NCBI GenBank assembly: GCA_035649575.1
Contig: DASRJH010000327.1
Location: 1-22,605 of the forward strand
Length of the DNA stretch: 22,605 nucleotides
Origin: DASVAL01 sp035649575
GTDB lineage: Bacteria; Planctomycetota; UBA1135; UBA2386
Direction of reading: 5' to 3'
Part shown: piece after piece, positions 1 to 6,766 of the stretch
Position numbering within the stretch: the stretch's first letter is position 1
How the letters are laid out: every line of letters starts with the position of its first letter
Position numbers and translations under genes: made by a program
The notes under the pieces: generated by a model
Databases searched by the model: none
Told to the model about the DNA's origin: nothing
What the model saw: the letters and a program-made list of their open reading frames with translations, nothing else

Positions 1-157
1 GCCGTTCGCGGCTCGGCTTGAGCCCGCCGCCGGCGAGGAACATGCCGGCCTTCGCCGTCTCGCCGATCAGCTGGCCCATGCCGGCGATCAGCCCCGGCGG
101 GGGCGGCTGTCCCGATTCGCTCGCAGGCCCGACCTTGTGCATGCAGACGTAACGCAT
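1..157 (-). CDS. YCII/DGPF-domain protein, N-terminal fragment (runs off the window)
   Basis: Only the first 52 codons lie in the window; the rest is beyond position 1. The protein begins MRYVCMHKVG, followed by a Pro/Gly-rich turn and a segment GMGQLIGETAKAGMFLAGGG, with GLKPS after it. This is the typical beginning of YCII-related (DGPF) proteins, small dimeric alpha/beta-barrel proteins often found beside ECF sigma factors and of mostly unknown biochemical role. The start is supported by a GGAG Shine-Dalgarno sequence about 8 nt upstream. The gene is divergent from the dcp-like gene across a 232-bp gap. The family call rests on the N-terminal pattern only, so the downstream catalytic-like His/Asp region cannot be checked. 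Confidence 0.75.
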   Translation of the reverse strand, partial: MRYVCMHKVGPASESGQPPPPGLIAGMGQLIGETAKAGMFLAGGGLKPSRER

Positions 158-389
158 CGTTGTTCTCCGTGGTTGGGAGCGTGGCCACCGCTCGACGCGA
201 CCGGTCGACCTCGCTCTGACCATCCCGTCGAACGGGCCCCAGCGCAATCGACACGAGTTCGAGAAACCTGCGCGCCCGGCCGGGGACCGGCGCTATCGGC
301 ACGGAGGCGTCTGGCAGGGGCGGTCCGCGCACGCAGAGAACGCGGTTCCAAAGTTCTCGCGAAGCGACCGTGCTGCATAGACTGCGTCC
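158..389. promoter_or_regulatory. Divergent intergenic region, DGPF gene / dcp
   Basis: These 232 bp separate two divergent starts and must hold both promoters if neither gene is read through. I see no convincing -35/-10 pair. A weak -10-like CATAGA lies about 10 bp before the dcp start, which would leave almost no leader. A 10-bp palindrome, CGACCGGTCG (198-207), is the only symmetric site I noticed and could be an operator or chance in GC-rich DNA. Confidence 0.3.
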
Positions 390-2513
390 ATGCGACAAAG
401 ACGCATCGTGCTCCTCTTCGCCGCCGCGGCGGCCTGCTCCATGTCGACCGGCGGTCCGGAACAGATGACCAACCCGTTCTTCGCTGCGAGTCCCCTGCCC
501 TACCAGGCCCCGGTTTTCGATCGCATCCGCGACGAACACTACCTGCCGGCCTTCGCGGAGGGCATGCGGCAGCACGAGCTCGAGGCGCGCGCCATCGCGA
601 CGGACAAGAACCCTGCGACGTTCGCGAACACGATCGAGCCGCTCGAACGCAGCGGCGCGTTGCTGACGCGCGTGAGCAAGGTGTTCTTCAACCTCACCGA
701 GTCGACGACGAATCCGGCGATCCAGAAGGTGCAGGCCGAAGTCGCGCCGCTGCTCGCGAGCCATCAGGACGGCATCTTTCTCGATGCCGACCTGTTCGCG
801 CGCATCGAAGCCGTGTATGCGGCGCGCGAGTCGCTGACCGGGGCCGAGCAGCAGCGGCTCGTCGAGCGCTACCACACGATCTTCGTGCGCAACGGCGCAC
901 GTCTCGAGAAGGCCCAGCAGCAGCGCCTGCGCGCGATCAACGAGGAGACGTCGACGCTCGTGACGCAGTTCCAGGAGCGCCTGCTCGCCGACACGAGCGC
1001 TCTCGCCGTCGTCGTCGACACCGAGGCGGAGCTCGCGGGGCTCGACGCGAGCTCGCTCTCGGCCGCCGCGGACGCCGCGAAGGCCGCGGGCAAACCCGGC
1101 AAGTTCCTGATCACGCTGCAGCTGCCGACCTCGCAGGGCATCCTGTCCGAACTGAAGGTCCGCGCGACGCGCCAACGCGTCTTCGAGGCCGCGAGCGCGC
1201 GCTGCAACCGCGGCAACGCGAACGACACGAGCGACCTCGTGAAGAGGCTCGCGTTGCTGCGCGCCGAGCGCGCTGCGCTGCTCGGCTATCCGAACCACGC
1301 GGCCTACGTGCTCGCCGACCAGATGGCCGGCAACCCGGCGGCCGTCGAGAAGATGCTCGCGAGCATGACGGCGCAGGTCGTCGCCAAGACCAAGGCCGAA
1401 GCTGCCGAGCTGCAGGCCTGGCTCGACGAGCACGCGCCCGGCACGAAGCTGGAGCCGTGGGACTGGGCGTTCGTGGCCGAGCACGTGCGCAAGGAACGCT
1501 ACGACTTCGACCAGAACGCCACGAAGCAGTACTTCGAGCTCGAGTCCGTGCGGCAGGACGGCCTCTTCTTCCTGATGAAGCAGCTCTACGGCATCGACGT
1601 TCGCGAGCGCAAGGACCTGCCCGTCTACCACCCCGACGTGCGCGTCTTCGAGGTGTTCGACGACGACGGCAGTGCGATCGGCCTCTTCTACGCCGACTAC
1701 TTCGCGCGACCCGGCAAGCGCGGCGGCGCGTGGATGGACAACTTCGTCGACCAGAGCAACCTGCTCGCGCAGCTGCCTGTCGTCGTCAACGTCATGAACA
1801 TCCCGAAGGCCGGCGACGGGAAGCCGACGCTGCTGAGCTTCGACGAGGTCACGACGATGTTCCACGAGTTCGGCCACGGCGTGCACGGGCTGCTGAGCCG
1901 CGTGCGCTTCCCGCTGCTCTCGGGCACGAGCGTGCCGCGCGACTTCGTCGAGTTCCCTTCGCAGTTCCACGAGGACTTCGCCTTCGACCCCATCGTGCTG
2001 ACGCGCTTTGCGAAGCACTGCGAGACCGGCGCGGCGATGCCGAAGGAGCTCATCGACAAGATCCGCGCCGCGCGCGCGTTCGGCCAGGGCTTCGCGTCGC
2101 TCGAATACATCGCCGCGGCGCTGCTCGACATGGCCTGGCATTCGCTGCCACCGGGGACCGAGGTCAGGGACGTCGGTTCGTTCGAGGCCGAGGCGTTGAA
2201 GCGCGCCGGGGTCGCATACGAGCTCGTGCCGCCGCGTTACCGCACGACCTATTTCTCGCACGTCTGGCCCGGCGGCTACTCGGCGGGCTACTACGCCTAC
2301 CTCTGGAGCGAAGCGCTCGCGGCCGACGCGTTCGCCGCGGTCATGGAGCGAGGCGGCATCTCGCGCGCGAACGGCATGAAGTTCCGCGACGCGGTGTTGT
2401 CGCGCGGACTCACGCGCGAACCGATGCTGATGTTCACCGAGTTCCGCGGTCGCGCGCTCGACACGACGGCGCTGCTCAAGCGGCGCGGATTGCTGCCCGC
2501 GGCAGGTCAATAG
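390..2513 (+). CDS. dcp: M3-family peptidyl-dipeptidase (Dcp-like zinc metallopeptidase), probable lipoprotein
   Basis: This 707-residue protein is a zinc oligopeptidase of family M3 that would remove C-terminal dipeptides from peptides. The zinc site is complete: HEFGH at residues 492-496 and a third ligand Glu521, exactly 29 residues after the first His as in thimet oligopeptidase. Around it are Dcp-type blocks (SGTSVPRDFVEFPSQF, PPRYRTTYFSH, GGYSAGYYAYLW and a FREAILSRG-like FRDAVLSRG), so I prefer Dcp over oligopeptidase A/PrlC. The first 15 residues are basic and then Ala-rich, ending at Cys16 (AAAC). This is an imperfect lipobox and suggests a membrane-anchored periplasmic enzyme; the classical E. 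coli Dcp lacks this. The length fits the family (about 680-720). I see no good Shine-Dalgarno sequence before the ATG. The gene converges on the next gene with a 9-bp gap. Confidence 0.92.
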   Translation: MRQRRIVLLFAAAAACSMSTGGPEQMTNPFFAASPLPYQAPVFDRIRDEHYLPAFAEGMRQHELEARAIATDKNPATFANTIEPLERSGALLTRVSKVFFNLTESTTNPAIQKVQAEVAPLLASHQDGIFLDADLFARIEAVYAARESLTGAEQQRLVERYHTIFVRNGARLEKAQQQRLRAINEETSTLVTQFQERLLADTSALAVVVDTEAELAGLDASSLSAAADAAKAAGKPGKFLITLQLPTSQGILSELKVRATRQRVFEAASARCNRGNANDTSDLVKRLALLRAERAALLGYPNHAAYVLADQMAGNPAAVEKMLASMTAQVVAKTKAEAAELQAWLDEHAPGTKLEPWDWAFVAEHVRKERYDFDQNATKQYFELESVRQDGLFFLMKQLYGIDVRERKDLPVYHPDVRVFEVFDDDGSAIGLFYADYFARPGKRGGAWMDNFVDQSNLLAQLPVVVNVMNIPKAGDGKPTLLSFDEVTTMFHEFGHGVHGLLSRVRFPLLSGTSVPRDFVEFPSQFHEDFAFDPIVLTRFAKHCETGAAMPKELIDKIRAARAFGQGFASLEYIAAALLDMAWHSLPPGTEVRDVGSFEAEALKRAGVAYELVPPRYRTTYFSHVWPGGYSAGYYAYLWSEALAADAFAAVMERGGISRANGMKFRDAVLSRGLTREPMLMFTEFRGRALDTTALLKRRGLLPAAGQ

Positions 2514-2522
2514 TTGGTCGCG

Positions 2523-3692
2523 CTACCTGCGGGCCTTGGCACGCGCGAGCTCGTCTTCGAGCTCCTTGACGCGTTTCTCGAGCTCCGCAATGCGCTGCTG
2601 AAGCTGCTGTTTCTCGGCGGGGACGGCCCCGAAGAGCACGTGGCCCCGTAGTCCTGCGTCGACCTGTTGAACGTCTGCTGCTCGGAAAACGCGTGGCAGT
2701 TCCAGGGCCTTCCCATCCGCCCCCACGATGCGGCCCAAATTGACCTGGAAGTTCTGCGCGTTGCGCTGCACCTGCACAATGTTGTTCAGGATCTCGGCGG
2801 CCTCCTGGGGCTTGAGACCCTGGGGCTTGAGGCCCTGGGGCTTGAGACCCGGGACCTGGAGGCCTTGCAGCTGGAGCTGCGGCTGGAACTGGAAGTTTCG
2901 CACCGCCAGACCCCGCAACGCACCTCGCCCCGCGACCTGCGGTGCCACGTCGGCGAACGTCGAGCTCGCTTCGGCGCGGCTGGCCCAGTGCACGGTGCCC
3001 TTGTCGTCGCGCAGACCGACGGCATCGATCTCGTTCCAGCCGGCCACGGATTCGCTCTCGAAGGAGACCATGACGCGCTCGACGTCGAAGCCGAGCGGCA
3101 GGTCGATCGTGAGCACTCGGCCTTGCTCGGCCGACGCCTTGACCTCGCGGTTCCGCCACAGTTCGAGCTGCTCACCCTGCGGCGTCAGGATCGCAACCGC
3201 GGCGACGGCGCCCGGGTTGAACGTCTCGTGCACCAGGAGCGCCGTGGCGCGCACCGGCTGCTCGTATTCGAGCAGCAGCCACTCCCCCCTGTCGTCCTGT
3301 TCCCTCGGGGCCCACGCGGTGCCGTGATCCCCGGGCTGCGGCGTGTCGGGCGCACCGCAGGCGGCTTCGGGCCCCCACTGGCGCTGTTGCGGCGTCCGTT
3401 CCGGCCCATCGCGAAACACGAACCAGTAGGGCCGCTGCCAGACCCAGAACCCCTCGGGGATTCTCCGTTCGCCTTGGTAGTGCTGCGTCGCTTCCTTCCA
3501 GCCCGCTTCGTGGTGTTCGGGCAGCGCCGGCTCGTCGGCTTTCCACTGACGCAGCAGCATGCCGAAGCGGCCGCCGGCGCGTGCGTTCCGGCTCGCCGCG
3601 AAGTGGTCGGGCGCCGCTTTCTGGGCCGGAGCCGCTTGCAGCAGGCATGTTGCGCACAGAGGGAGGGTGAAGGCCGCGAGAGAACTGCGCAT
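2523..3692 (-). CDS. Secreted discoidin-like (F5/8 type C-like) protein with GLKPQ repeat and coiled-coil tail
   Basis: I do not know the function of this 389-residue protein. Residues 1-23 form a signal peptide ending APAQ. Residues about 105-228 resemble a discoidin/F5/8C-like beta-sandwich of the kind common in planctomycete secreted proteins, with WAP, EWLLLEY, VHETFNPGAV and WNEIDAVGL. Such domains usually bind carbohydrates or surfaces. A Gln/Leu-rich linker (about 266-297) contains three GLKPQ units, and residues 357-389 form a charged heptad-like coiled coil (EKQQLQQRIAELEKR onward), suggesting oligomerisation. I chose the ATG at 3692 because it starts the signal peptide and has GGAGG about 5 nt upstream. 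The frame is open further upstream to 3839, but that extension carries no signal peptide and overlaps the divergent gene. The gene is transcribed away from the Rieske gene. Confidence 0.8.
   Translation of the reverse strand: MRSSLAAFTLPLCATCLLQAAPAQKAAPDHFAASRNARAGGRFGMLLRQWKADEPALPEHHEAGWKEATQHYQGERRIPEGFWVWQRPYWFVFRDGPERTPQQRQWGPEAACGAPDTPQPGDHGTAWAPREQDDRGEWLLLEYEQPVRATALLVHETFNPGAVAAVAILTPQGEQLELWRNREVKASAEQGRVLTIDLPLGFDVERVMVSFESESVAGWNEIDAVGLRDDKGTVHWASRAEASSTFADVAPQVAGRGALRGLAVRNFQFQPQLQLQGLQVPGLKPQGLKPQGLKPQEAAEILNNIVQVQRNAQNFQVNLGRIVGADGKALELPRVFRAADVQQVDAGLRGHVLFGAVPAEKQQLQQRIAELEKRVKELEDELARAKARR
2805..2864. repeat. 15-bp tandem repeat (three near-perfect units plus one degenerate)
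   Basis: The plus-strand unit CTGGGGCTTGAGACC occurs at 2805-2819, 2820-2834 (one change, A to G) and 2835-2849, then decays at 2850-2864. It encodes the pentapeptide GLKPQ on the minus strand. The length is a multiple of three, so copy-number change would keep the frame. Confidence 0.9.
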
Positions 3693-3837
3693 GACAACCT
3701 CCAGGTGAGCGGCGCCCGACGTGACACCGGCGCCGCAACTCCCGGCATCATAGCGTGCCCGGAGTCCGCGGCAGTTCCTTGCCGCAACACTTGTCGCAGG
3801 GCGCTTCTCCCCATTCGATCTCGGATGGAAGCGCATC
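3693..3837. promoter_or_regulatory. Divergent promoter region between the discoidin-like and Rieske genes
   Basis: This 145-bp gap must serve both genes. On the minus strand a TATGAT (3752-3747) makes a good -10 for the discoidin-like gene, giving a leader of roughly 45-50 nt; the -35 is weak. A hairpin or palindromic pair, GCGGCA (3768-3773) with TGCCGC (3780-3785), sits just upstream of that -10, where an operator could act. No clear plus-strand promoter was seen. Confidence 0.35.
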
Positions 3838-4923
3838 ATGAGCGACCTGCTGCAACCCGACGCCCTCGCCCCGCAAGCCTCGAGCCATGCGCTGGCCCTG
3901 CCCGCGCGCTTCTACACGGACCCAGGAGCGCCAGCCCTCGACGCGCGCGCGGTGTTCGGCGCGAGCTGGCAGCTCGTCGGCCATGAATCGCGACTGCGCG
4001 ACGCGGGCGACCATGTCGTCGCGGACCTCGCGGGCCTTCCGATCGTCGTGGTGCGCGACGCCGAAGGCCGCCTGCGTGCCTACCACAACGTCTGCCGCCA
4101 CCGCGCGGGGCCGCTCGCACTCTGCGACGGCAAGGGGGCGCGCGTGCTGCGCTGCAAGTATCACGGCTGGACCTACGGCCTCGATGGCGTGCTGCGCGTC
4201 GCTCCCGAGATGGGCAAGACAGCCGACTTCGTGCCCGCCTCGGTCCGCCTGCCGGAACTTCGCGTCGGAACGTGGCACGGTCTCTGTTTCGTCGGCGCCG
4301 GCACGGCACCGGCGTTCGAGGCCTTCGTGCGCGGCATGGATGCGCCGCTGCGCTCGCTGTCGCCGCAGCACCACCACTTCCACGCGCGCGCCAGCTACGA
4401 CATCGCCTGCAACTGGAAGGTCTACTGCGACAACTACCTCGAGGGCTACCACGTCCCGCACATCCACCCCGGCCTGAACAACCTGCTCGACTACCGGCAG
4501 TACGTGACGCAGACAGGCGAGTGGTTCTCCTGGCAACACAGCCCGCTCGCGAGCGACGCAGGTCTCTACGGCAACGGCGACGCGCTCTACTACTTCGTCT
4601 TCCCGAACACGATGCTGAACCTGCTGCCGGGACGCCTGCAGTCGAACCGTGTCGTGCCGCTCGCAGTGGACCGCTGCCGCGTCGAGTTCGACTACTACTA
4701 CGCCGCCGAGGAGAGCCCGGCGGCGCTGGCGCGGCAGCAGGCCGATCGCGACTTCGCGCATCAGGTGCAACTCGAAGACGTCGCCATCTGCGAGCACGTG
4801 CAGCGCGGCCTCGCCTCGGGTTCCTACGAGGCAGGACGGCTGAATCCGTCGCGCGAGAACGCGGTGCACCACTTCCACGAGCTGCTGCGGCGCGCCTATC
4901 GCCTCGCGGCGGCCGGTAAATGA
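3838..4923 (+). CDS. Rieske 2Fe-2S ring-hydroxylating-type oxygenase, alpha subunit
   Basis: This 361-residue protein is a Rieske non-heme iron oxygenase catalytic subunit. The [2Fe-2S] ligands are Cys86 and His88 (CRH) plus Cys106 and His109 (CKYH). The mononuclear iron site lies in DNYLEGYHVPHIH (198-210), with His205 and His210 and a probable third ligand Asp314 in LEDVAICEH. The residue at the inter-subunit electron-bridging position (three before the first His) is Glu202, not the Asp of naphthalene-type dioxygenases. Glu here is seen in quaternary-ammonium oxygenases such as CntA and GbcA. The C-terminal half belongs to the SRPBCC-type catalytic domain. The ATG has GGAAG 6 nt upstream. 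No beta subunit, ferredoxin or reductase gene is nearby, so electrons must come from elsewhere. The substrate is unknown; betaine-, carnitine- or choline-like amines are a guess. Confidence 0.9.
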   Translation: MSDLLQPDALAPQASSHALALPARFYTDPGAPALDARAVFGASWQLVGHESRLRDAGDHVVADLAGLPIVVVRDAEGRLRAYHNVCRHRAGPLALCDGKGARVLRCKYHGWTYGLDGVLRVAPEMGKTADFVPASVRLPELRVGTWHGLCFVGAGTAPAFEAFVRGMDAPLRSLSPQHHHFHARASYDIACNWKVYCDNYLEGYHVPHIHPGLNNLLDYRQYVTQTGEWFSWQHSPLASDAGLYGNGDALYYFVFPNTMLNLLPGRLQSNRVVPLAVDRCRVEFDYYYAAEESPAALARQQADRDFAHQVQLEDVAICEHVQRGLASGSYEAGRLNPSRENAVHHFHELLRRAYRLAAAGK

Positions 4924-5122
4924 CCGGCTGGAACGTGGAATGATTGGCTCGATATGAGCGGGCACGAGTCGTGCGCGCTTCTAGCCCATCGGGCCATCCG
5001 GTCATTTCCCGAGCTGGCGCGCCTCACATTCCACCATTCAAATGATGCATTAGTCTCCACATAGCCGGCCAGATGAGCCGCCATTGGCGTAGGGGCCGCA
5101 TACCCTCCACTAGGTTCTGATC
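4924..5122. other. Intergenic region before the phosphoesterase cluster
   Basis: These 199 bp hold no supported gene. A 13-bp palindrome, GCACGAGTCGTGC, lies at 4962-4974. TGACCGG (4921-4927, overlapping the stop codon of the preceding gene) recurs inverted as CCGGTCA (4998-5004), so the RNA could form a long-range stem and act as a terminator for the Rieske gene. No T-tract follows. The promoter of the first phosphoesterase should lie here, but I could not assign it. Confidence 0.3.
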
Positions 5123-6595
5123 ATGCGCAACATTGGACTCATCATGGGCCCGCTGGGCTCCCTGCTTGTTTTCTTACAACCGTCATTGCCGGCACAGAGC
5201 CTGACGCGTGGTCCTTCGATCTGGGAAACTGATTCCTCGTCGTTCCGCGTCTCGTTCCTGACCTCCAGCAGCGTGCAGGGCTCGATCGAATGGGGCCCCA
5301 CCGAGGCTCTCGGGAACACTGCGACTGGAGCCTCGACGACGAACCACGCGATTCGCATCACGGGGCTGCTTCCCGACCACTTCTACTGGTATCGCGTCCG
5401 CCTCGCCGGCAACCCGGTGACGCCCGCCTACCGCACGCGCACCTTCGCGTCGGCGGGCTCGGACGTGACCTTCTTCGTATTCGGAGACTGCGGCACCGGC
5501 TCTTCGGGCCAGACCCGCGTCGCCGACCTCCTCCAGACCTGGGACTGGGATCTCGGCCTGTTGCCAGGAGACATCATCTACCCCGATGGCCAGGCCTCGG
5601 GTTTCAATCCGTACTTCTTCACGCCGTATGCGGCGACACTGCGCACCACGCCCTTCTATCCGACGCTCGGCAATCACGACCGCCACACTTCGAGCGGCCA
5701 GCCGTATCTCGACGCCTTCTACCTGCCGACCGGCAATTCCAGCAGCGAACGCTGGTATTCCTTCGACCACGGCAAGGTCCACTTCATCGGACTCGATTCC
5801 GAGGGTATCTCGAGTTCCCAGACAGCGTGGTTGCGCAGCGACCTCACCGCCGCTCGCGCCGCCGGTGCTCAGTGGATCTTCGCGACCTTCCACCACCCGG
5901 GGTATTCGTCGGGAACCGGGCATGGCCGCGAGCAGTCGATCTATCAGAACTGGTGTCCGATCTTCGAGGAGTTCGAAGTAGACGCCGTGTTCCAGGGACA
6001 CGACCACATCTATGAGCGAACGTCGGTCAGGAGGGACTTCTATCCCAACAATCGTGGCGTCGTGTACTTCGTCGTAGGGACGGGCGGCGCAGGACTCTAC
6101 GGCATCAACCCCGAGCCGTACTCCGCCTACGCAACAGCGAAGCAGGGAATACTCAAGGTGGACGTGCGCGGCAACGTCTTCCGTTCGACTTTCATCGATG
6201 GCAGCTCCGGCTCGGCGCTTGGCCAACAGTTGGACACCTACACGATGACGCGCGGAGCGGTGACCTCAGCGCTGCGCGCCACGAGTCCGAGCCCGCAACC
6301 CGGTCAGTCGTTCCAGGGTGCGTTCGTCGGGCCGAACGGAGCGTTCTGTTCGCTGTTCGCTGCGTTGCAACCGGACTACGTGTCCGTACCCAATCTCGGC
6401 CTCGTGCATCTCGGCACTCCGAGCCAAAACCTGGCGCACGGCCTGATCGGCTCGTCACAGAGCACCGCGTTCTCGCTGGCAGTGCCGAACACTCCTGCGC
6501 TCGTCGGCACGGGCCTCTACTTCCAGGGGGTCACAGTGGAGGGCGCCGCGATGAACATGCAGCTCACGGACGTGCTGCACGGCAGAGTTCGCTGA
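5123..6595 (+). CDS. Secreted purple-acid-phosphatase-like metallophosphoesterase, copy 1
   Basis: This 490-residue exported protein resembles purple acid phosphatases, which hydrolyse phosphate monoesters or related phosphoesters with a two-metal centre. A signal peptide (1-25) ends LPAQ. Residues about 27-110 form an Fn3-like PAP N-terminal domain (HAIRITGLLPDHFYWYRV). The phosphoesterase core has all five motifs: GDCG (Asp122), GDIIY (Asp150 and the PAP-type Tyr153), GNHD (Asn184, His185), FHHP (His257) and GHDH (His293, His295). From about residue 380 a further domain follows, with blocks SPSPQPGQSFQGAF and VPNTPALVGTGLYFQG; it is shared by the two next genes and I do not recognise it as a named domain. 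A weak AGG lies 8 nt before the ATG. The natural substrate is unknown; phosphate scavenging is the simplest guess. Confidence 0.88.
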   Translation: MRNIGLIMGPLGSLLVFLQPSLPAQSLTRGPSIWETDSSSFRVSFLTSSSVQGSIEWGPTEALGNTATGASTTNHAIRITGLLPDHFYWYRVRLAGNPVTPAYRTRTFASAGSDVTFFVFGDCGTGSSGQTRVADLLQTWDWDLGLLPGDIIYPDGQASGFNPYFFTPYAATLRTTPFYPTLGNHDRHTSSGQPYLDAFYLPTGNSSSERWYSFDHGKVHFIGLDSEGISSSQTAWLRSDLTAARAAGAQWIFATFHHPGYSSGTGHGREQSIYQNWCPIFEEFEVDAVFQGHDHIYERTSVRRDFYPNNRGVVYFVVGTGGAGLYGINPEPYSAYATAKQGILKVDVRGNVFRSTFIDGSSGSALGQQLDTYTMTRGAVTSALRATSPSPQPGQSFQGAFVGPNGAFCSLFAALQPDYVSVPNLGLVHLGTPSQNLAHGLIGSSQSTAFSLAVPNTPALVGTGLYFQGVTVEGAAMNMQLTDVLHGRVR

Positions 6596-6597
6596 GC

Positions 6598-6646
6598 GAG
6601 CTGCGCTCGCGGGTTCGTGGCTTTGCCGTGCACGAACCCGCGCAGC
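6598..6646 (+). terminator. Hairpin after phosphoesterase copy 1
   Basis: A perfect 12-bp stem, CGCGGGTTCGTG (6608-6619) and CACGAACCCGCG (6631-6642), encloses an 11-nt loop and begins about 12 nt after the stop codon. GCTGCG and CGCAGC on the outside can extend it across a 4-nt bulge. It lacks a following U-tract, so it is a transcription-ending or RNA-stabilising hairpin rather than a textbook intrinsic terminator. Confidence 0.55.
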
Positions 6647-6692
6647 AACGCCGCCGATCACGCGGCTCTTCGCGACGCGCATCAGGTAAAGT

Positions 6693-6720
6693 CCGGCTGG
6701 AGTTCGCGAGCCGGATCCGG
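6693..6720. promoter_or_regulatory. Symmetric sites upstream of phosphoesterase copy 2
   Basis: CCGGCT (6693-6698) pairs with AGCCGG (6709-6714), and this overlaps a perfect 10-bp palindrome CCGGATCCGG (6711-6720). Both lie about 50-75 bp before the copy 2 start, where an operator would be placed. The role is inferred from position only, and GC-rich DNA produces such symmetry by chance. Confidence 0.25.
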
Positions 6721-6766
6721 GATCATCGGGATGTAGGGGCCTCGTTCACCATGCCCTCGTCTCACC

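Noticed and set aside
137..2569. Long plus-strand open frame overlapping dcp
   Set aside because: It lies in another frame of the clearly real M3 peptidase, is extremely Arg/Ala rich and has no recognisable motif; it is a shadow caused by high GC.
2805..2864. CRISPR-like array
   Set aside because: The units are 15 bp with no spacers and encode an in-frame pentapeptide repeat inside a gene.
3693..3839. N-terminal extension of the discoidin-like protein to an ATG at 3839
   Set aside because: It would hide the signal peptide, overlap the Rieske start and ignore the good GGAGG site before the ATG at 3692.
3748..5005. Two long minus-strand open frames opposite the Rieske gene
   Set aside because: The plus strand carries complete Rieske and iron-site motifs; the opposite frames lack any family pattern.
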